A stretch of DNA of 64,000 bases, from positions 248,001 to 312,000 of the forward strand of contig CAVRXB010000001.1 in assembly GCA_963724975.1 (NCBI GenBank). The letters run 5' to 3'. The position numbers and the translations under genes were made by a program. Positions 59,457 to 64,000 of the stretch are shown here, one piece after another; the stretch's first letter is position 1, and each line of letters starts with the position of its first letter. The notes beneath the pieces were generated by a model that was not told the DNA's origin, did not search any database, and saw only the letters and a list, made by a program, of their open reading frames with translations. Origin of the DNA: CAIWHR01 sp963724975 (GTDB lineage Bacteria > Pseudomonadota > Gammaproteobacteria > Burkholderiales > Casimicrobiaceae).

Positions 59457-60755
59457 ATGCCCGGCAAGCCGCTGCTGATGACCTTCCCGGTGACGGCGAC
59501 GTCGCACACGCTCGCGGACTATCGGGCGCGCGGCGGCTACGCCACGCTCGCGAAGGCGCTTACTTCGATGCAGCCCGCGGAAATCACGAAGGAAGTGACG
59601 AGCGCAGGGTTGTTGGGACACGGCGGCGCGGCATTCTCGGCGGGGCGCAAGTGGTCGGTGGTGAACCTCAACGACGGCCAGCCCCATTACCTGTGCGCGA
59701 ATGCCGACGAAGGGGAACCCGGCACGTTCAAGGACCGCTGGATTCTCGAGAACGCGCCACACTTGCTGCTCGAGTCGATGCTGATCAGCGCTTACGCGTT
59801 GCAGGTCCGCCACGCCTTCATCTACATCCGCGGCGAATTCGACGTTCCCTACCAGAGACTTGCCGCGGCGATCGAGGAGGCCTATGACGCGGGCTACTTC
59901 GGCGAGCGCATCCTCGGTACCGACTTCGCGTGCGACATCGTTGCGTACCGTGGCGCGGGGTCGTACGTGTGCGGCGAGGCATCGGGACTTTTGTCGTCGC
60001 TGGAGGGCAAGCGTGGCTACCCGCGCAACCGCCCGCCGCGCCTGACCGTGCAGGGCCTCTACAAACGCCCGACCGTGGTCAACAACGTCGAGACGCTTGC
60101 CAACGTTGCCGGCATCGTCGCCAATGGCGCCGCCTGGTACAAGAGCTTCGGCACCGCCAAATCCCCTGGCACGCAGCTCGTGTCGATCTCAGGCCACATC
60201 GCGCGGCCGGGCGTATACGAGGTCGAGTACGGCTACCCGCTGGCCAAGTTCCTGTACGAGGACTGCGGCGGCATGGTCGACGGGCGCAAGCTGAAAGCGC
60301 TCATTCCGGGCGGGATCTCGACCAAAGTGCTGACGGGCGCCGAAGTCGACAACGTCACGTTCGACCATCCATCGCTGAACGCAGCGGGCTCGTCGGTCGG
60401 ATCGGGCGGCATGGTAGCGATCGCCGACGGTACCTGCATGGTGCGACTGCTGCAGGTGATGCTGCGCTTCTATCACCACGAGTCGTGCGGGCAATGCACG
60501 CCGTGCCGCGAAGGCACCGGCTGGATGCACCGGATCATCGACCGGATCGTCTCCGGCGACGGCAGGCTGGACGATCTCGACCGCCTGATCGGAATCTCGC
60601 GCTGGAACGACGGCAACACGATATGCGGCATGGGCGATGCCGCCGGCTACGCGACGATCGGCATCCTCGCCAAATTCCGCGACGAGTTCGAGTACTTCAT
60701 CGAAAACAAGCGTTCGCAATACGACGGAAATCTGGAATGCCGCAGATCTTCATAA
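59457..60755 (+). CDS. nuoF: NADH-quinone oxidoreductase subunit F
   Basis: A 432-residue flavoprotein. It binds FMN and NADH (GLLGHGGAAFSAGRKW, NADEGEPGTFKDRWILE, YRGAGSYVCGEASGLLSSLEG) and cluster N3 (ESCGQCTPCREGTGWM). The start is 1 base after the nuoE stop, and its end overlaps the nuoG start by about 19 bases. Confidence 0.97.
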   Translation: MPGKPLLMTFPVTATSHTLADYRARGGYATLAKALTSMQPAEITKEVTSAGLLGHGGAAFSAGRKWSVVNLNDGQPHYLCANADEGEPGTFKDRWILENAPHLLLESMLISAYALQVRHAFIYIRGEFDVPYQRLAAAIEEAYDAGYFGERILGTDFACDIVAYRGAGSYVCGEASGLLSSLEGKRGYPRNRPPRLTVQGLYKRPTVVNNVETLANVAGIVANGAAWYKSFGTAKSPGTQLVSISGHIARPGVYEVEYGYPLAKFLYEDCGGMVDGRKLKALIPGGISTKVLTGAEVDNVTFDHPSLNAAGSSVGSGGMVAIADGTCMVRLLQVMLRFYHHESCGQCTPCREGTGWMHRIIDRIVSGDGRLDDLDRLIGISRWNDGNTICGMGDAAGYATIGILAKFRDEFEYFIENKRSQYDGNLECRRSS

Positions 60756-62176
60756 ACGGAAAGCCCTTCGAGGCTGAGCGCAACCAGACGGTGATGGAAG
60801 TCGCGCGTGCCAACGGCATCTTCATCCCGTATTTCTGCTGGCACCCGAAGCTATCGGTCGCCGGCAACTGCCGCATCTGCGCGATCCAGATCGAGGACCG
60901 CAGCTGGGTGGAGATCGCGTGCAACATGCCGGCGAGCGAGGGCTTGCGAGTGCTTACCGACTCCGACAAGGTGAAGGAATACCGCAAGGGCATCATGCAG
61001 CTGCTGACGCTCAATCATCCGGTCGATTGCGGCATCTGCGACAAGTCGGGCGAATGCACGCTGCAGGATTTCCACTACGCGTACAACGGCGCGCCGTCGG
61101 TGTCGCGCGATGTCAAGGTGCGCTCGACCAAGTTCCACCCGTTGTCCGAGCGGATTCTGCTCGACAACGAGCGCTGCATCCTTTGCTCGCGCTGCGTGCG
61201 CTTTACGCGGGAGATCTCGAAGTCGAACGCATTGGGGATCACGCAACGCGGCGATGCGTCGCTCGTCCGCGCCTCGGAAGACCACGCGCTCGACGCCGAT
61301 CCGTATTCCGACAATGTGATCGATATCTGCCCGGTCGGCGCCTTGCTGTCGCGGTCGTTCCTCTACAAGGCGCGCGTCTGGTATCTGAAGCCCACGCCCT
61401 CGATCTGCCCGGGATGCGCGCGCGGCTGCACCGTGCAGATCTGGCATCGCAAGGCCGAGTGGAAGCTCCACACGCTCGATCCGGCAAAGAACGTCAGCAT
61501 CGAACGCGTCACACCGCTCGAAAATCCGGCGGTCAACGGTCCGTGGATTTGCAACAAAGGGCGCGACCTCGCGCGGATCTTCGAACGCCCGCGTGCCGTG
61601 CAGGCGATGAAGAAGGGCCATCCGGTTGATCTGTCGACCGCTATCGAAGCGGCACACCGGCTGATCGCCAAAGCGGCGTATCCGGTCGCTTTCGTCTCGA
61701 ACTGGGGCTCCAACGAAGAGCTCGCCGCCTTCAAGCGGACACTGGGCAAGCGTTTCATCACCTTCGTGAAGCAGGACAGCGCGCGCCAGTCCGGCGAGCA
61801 CATCGAAGACGATTTGCTCATTCAAGCCGACAAGAATCCGAATACTGCCGGGGCTCGCGCGCTGTTCGCCGGGGTGGATCACGGCGCGACGCTCGACGAT
61901 GCAACGGATTTGGTGCTGATCTGGGGCGAGGGATTCGACTTCGCGCGCATCCCGGCGAAGGCGAAGATCATCTTTCTCAATTCGTACCTGCAGCCCGAGA
62001 ACGGCCACGCCGACGTCTTCCTGCCCATCAGCATCCAGACCGAGCGGCGCGGGCATTACACCAACTTCCAGGGCACGGTGAGCGCATTCGAGCCGTGTTT
62101 TCCCAAAAAGGCTTCGGTGGCCGATGCCGAAGTGCTGTTCGCCGAATTGGCGGCGTTCGCGTGGGCGCCCGCATGA
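60737..62176 (+). CDS. nuoG: NADH-quinone oxidoreductase subunit G, short form
   Basis: A 479-residue NuoG. The N-terminal electron-transfer part is complete: [2Fe-2S] domain (FIPYFCWHPKLSVAGNCRICAIQ), the H-C3 cluster (HPVDCGICDKSGECTLQDF) and the 4Fe-4S pair (CILCSRCVRF, DICPVGALLSRSF). A further cluster-like site reads CPGCARGC. The C-terminal molybdopterin-type domain is much shorter than in usual NuoG of about 780 residues, yet the ending (FLPISIQTERRGHYTNFQGTVSAF) is family-like. The stop overlaps nuoH (ATGA), so the short form is not a simple break. Confidence 0.92.
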   Translation: MPQIFINGKPFEAERNQTVMEVARANGIFIPYFCWHPKLSVAGNCRICAIQIEDRSWVEIACNMPASEGLRVLTDSDKVKEYRKGIMQLLTLNHPVDCGICDKSGECTLQDFHYAYNGAPSVSRDVKVRSTKFHPLSERILLDNERCILCSRCVRFTREISKSNALGITQRGDASLVRASEDHALDADPYSDNVIDICPVGALLSRSFLYKARVWYLKPTPSICPGCARGCTVQIWHRKAEWKLHTLDPAKNVSIERVTPLENPAVNGPWICNKGRDLARIFERPRAVQAMKKGHPVDLSTAIEAAHRLIAKAAYPVAFVSNWGSNEELAAFKRTLGKRFITFVKQDSARQSGEHIEDDLLIQADKNPNTAGARALFAGVDHGATLDDATDLVLIWGEGFDFARIPAKAKIIFLNSYLQPENGHADVFLPISIQTERRGHYTNFQGTVSAFEPCFPKKASVADAEVLFAELAAFAWAPA

Positions 62177-63321
62177 TGCAGGACCTCGTCGTCTACGTCG
62201 TCTACATCGGCTACGCGGTGAGCGTGCTGCTGATATTCGGGACGGTGCTGACCTGGGTGGAACGCAAGCAGGCGGCGATCATGGCCGATCGCATCGGCGC
62301 CAACCGCGCCTATGTGCGCATTCCGTTCACGAACATCAAGCTCGTGTGGCTGGGGCTGTTCCACGGCCTGGCCGACGGAATCAAGATGATGCTGAAGGAG
62401 GATTTCAAGCCCGACACCTACGACGCCTTCGCCTATGCGATCGCACCGTGGGTGGTGTTCACGCCGGTGCTGCTTGTGTTCGCGGTCATACCCTTCGGCG
62501 GGACGCTTAATCCCGGCGCCCTTTTTAACGGGATACCCGCCATCGCCGCATGGTTCGGCGACCGGACCTACCCGTTGCAGATTGCGCGCCTCGATGCCGG
62601 CTTGCTGATCGTCTTCGCTTTCGGCGGATTGACGATCATCGGCGCAATGCTTGCGGGCTGGTCGTCGTCGAACAAATTCTCGATGCTGGGAGCGCTACGC
62701 GCGGGCTCGCAAATGATTTCCTACGAGCTGATTTTGGGGCTGACTGCGCTGGGGCTCATCGTGATCTTCGGCACCGTCGACCTCAATGCGATCGCGCGAC
62801 AGCAGTCCGGAACGCTTCTGGGCTTTCTGCCCGCCTGGGGAATCTTTTACCAGCCGTTTGCGGCGATCCTGTTCCTCACCGCCGCCATCGCCGAGAACAA
62901 ACGCATTCCATTCGATCTGCCGGAAGCCGAATCGGAGCTCATCGCGGGTTATTACACCGAATACAGCGCGATGAAGATGGGTCTCTTCATGTTCGCCGAA
63001 TTCATCGAAATTGCGATCGTCGGTGCGCTTTTCACCACGCTTTTTCTCGGCGGCTACAACCTGCCCTTCATGACCGACGCCGGCTTCGTCCTGCCCGGCG
63101 ATCATGTCGTGGCGCTCCCGCATGCATTGGTCGTCGTGATCCAGCTGGGTGTGTTCCTGGCCAAGGTGCTGCTCGTATGCAGCTTCCAGATCCTGGTGCG
63201 CTGGACGCTGCCGCGGTTCCGATACGACCAGCTGCTGCGGTTTGCCTGGAAATTCATGTTCCCGCTGGCGCTCGTCAACCTGGCTGTCACCGTCGTCGCG
63301 GTATGGGCGCTGCGCTCATGA
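62173..63321 (+). CDS. nuoH: NADH-quinone oxidoreductase subunit H
   Basis: A 382-residue, about eight-helix subunit at the quinone channel. Signatures are TWVERKQAAIMADRIGANRAYV, GWSSSNKFSMLGALRAGSQMISYEL and ENKRIPFDLPEAESELIAGYYTEYSAMKMG. The start at 62173 overlaps the nuoG stop. Confidence 0.97.
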   Translation: MMQDLVVYVVYIGYAVSVLLIFGTVLTWVERKQAAIMADRIGANRAYVRIPFTNIKLVWLGLFHGLADGIKMMLKEDFKPDTYDAFAYAIAPWVVFTPVLLVFAVIPFGGTLNPGALFNGIPAIAAWFGDRTYPLQIARLDAGLLIVFAFGGLTIIGAMLAGWSSSNKFSMLGALRAGSQMISYELILGLTALGLIVIFGTVDLNAIARQQSGTLLGFLPAWGIFYQPFAAILFLTAAIAENKRIPFDLPEAESELIAGYYTEYSAMKMGLFMFAEFIEIAIVGALFTTLFLGGYNLPFMTDAGFVLPGDHVVALPHALVVVIQLGVFLAKVLLVCSFQILVRWTLPRFRYDQLLRFAWKFMFPLALVNLAVTVVAVWALRS

Positions 63322-63911
63322 GCGTCCGTTCGAGCAACAAGCCCTTCCGGCGCAAGCAATACTGGAACGCGCCCACGATGTCGTGGTGGGAGAGCGTCTA
63401 CCTGTTCGAAATCATGCGTGGCCTCGGCATCACCGGCGGCGTTTTCATGAAAAACATGTGGCACTGGATGACGTTTCGCAAGGGCGCCCTCACCACGTAC
63501 TACCCGGAGGAAACGCGCGCGGACTACGCGGCACGCAATCGCGGCAAGCACCTGCTGACGCAGCGACCGGACGGCAAGCCGCAGTGCATCGCGTGCAATC
63601 TGTGCGCAACGGTGTGCCCTGCGAAGTGCATCGAGATCGAAGCGGCCTTCGATCCCGATGATCCGGCGCATCCGAAGTCGCCTGCGCGTTTCGAAATCGA
63701 CTATTCGCGCTGCATTTTCTGCGGGCTGTGCGTCGAGGCCTGTCCCGAGGACGCCATCCGCATGGTGAAGGAAGTTCCCGATCTTCCATCGTACGATCGC
63801 AACGCGCTGTGGCTCTCGCTCCCCGAGCTCCTCAACTGGAATCCGCAACGCGACGTCGCCAAGCCGTATCCCCCGGCGCCGCGCAAGGACACGAGGAGCC
63901 AACCCCAATGA
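63318..63911 (+). CDS. nuoI: NADH-quinone oxidoreductase subunit I
   Basis: A 197-residue 8-Fe ferredoxin subunit with clusters N6a/N6b (CIACNLCATVCPAKCIEIE, CIFCGLCVEACPEDAI). It has an N-terminal extension of about 30 residues. The start overlaps the nuoH stop, and its stop overlaps nuoJ. Confidence 0.97.
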   Translation: MSVRSSNKPFRRKQYWNAPTMSWWESVYLFEIMRGLGITGGVFMKNMWHWMTFRKGALTTYYPEETRADYAARNRGKHLLTQRPDGKPQCIACNLCATVCPAKCIEIEAAFDPDDPAHPKSPARFEIDYSRCIFCGLCVEACPEDAIRMVKEVPDLPSYDRNALWLSLPELLNWNPQRDVAKPYPPAPRKDTRSQPQ

Positions 63912-64000
63912 TCGAAACGCTGCTCCTCTACCTCTTCGCGGGCACGGCGCTTGCCGCCGCTGCGCTCATGATCGTCCTGCGCAACCCGATGCGGGTCGCC
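63908..64000 (+). CDS. nuoJ: NADH-quinone oxidoreductase subunit J (partial)
   Basis: The frame from ATG 63908 gives MIETLLLYLFAGTALAAAAL and continues IVLRNPMRVA, the typical NuoJ first helix, to the window end. It overlaps the nuoI stop by 4 bases. The rest of the operon lies outside the window. Confidence 0.9.
   Translation, partial: MIETLLLYLFAGTALAAAALMIVLRNPMRVA

Overview
The window is a high-GC bacterial chromosome segment, most likely from a betaproteobacterium. The evidence is the order rpsU-yqeY-dnaG-rpoD, a Lys/Ala/Pro-rich RpoD N-terminus, the nuoABCDEFGHIJ order, a PEP-CTERM gene behind a sigma-54 promoter, and many c-type cytochromes. I cannot place the genus.

Layout. 0-12.3 kb is transport and catabolism: three tandem oligopeptide-type substrate-binding proteins, a glutathione peroxidase, a fused hydantoinase/5-oxoprolinase, then a divergent TRAP transporter ending in ogt. 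12.3-21 kb is housekeeping: xerD, folB, plsY, tsaD (with a decayed second tsaD 3' end beside it) and the macromolecular-synthesis operon. 21-25.4 kb holds a frameshifted PEP-CTERM gene, a lectin-like protein and a fused acyl-CoA synthetase/GNAT. 25.6-27.4 kb is a small island bounded by a CAT-anticodon tRNA gene and a direct repeat of that tRNA's 3' half; it carries one beta-propeller surface protein and no integrase. 27.4-33 kb has a thiolase and a redox cluster (thioredoxin-reductase-like, DsbA-like, UBP zinc finger, MFS exporter).

33-49.6 kb is the most notable region. It encodes an Fe-S FNR regulator, an octaheme cytochrome, a b-type cytochrome, a cytochrome with about 11 hemes, a NarI-HdrD-type quinone/Fe-S oxidoreductase, a decaheme MtrA-type cytochrome, and an MtrB/PioB-type porin fused to an OmpA peptidoglycan-binding domain. 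A divergent operon of c5/c4-type cytochromes follows. Together these look like a path from the quinone pool through the periplasm and across the outer membrane. Palindromes matching TTGA[C/T]-N4-[A/G]TCAA lie in most of the intergenic regions of this block and before nuoA, suggesting one FNR regulon.

49.7-56.2 kb encodes a pyruvate:ferredoxin/flavodoxin oxidoreductase flanked by a dihydroorotate-dehydrogenase-like protein and a GltD-like NAD(P)/Fe-S oxidoreductase. 56.4-64 kb is the complex I operon nuoA to nuoJ (nuoJ cut by the window end), with an unusually short NuoG.

Several genes (PEP-CTERM, acyl-CoA synthetase/GNAT, 11-heme cytochrome, HdrD-like, MtrB-like, nifJ, gltD-like, nuoE) are broken by frameshifts although family motifs continue in the next frame. 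Long stretches elsewhere are clean. Sequencing indels are the simplest explanation for many of these, but true decay cannot be excluded.
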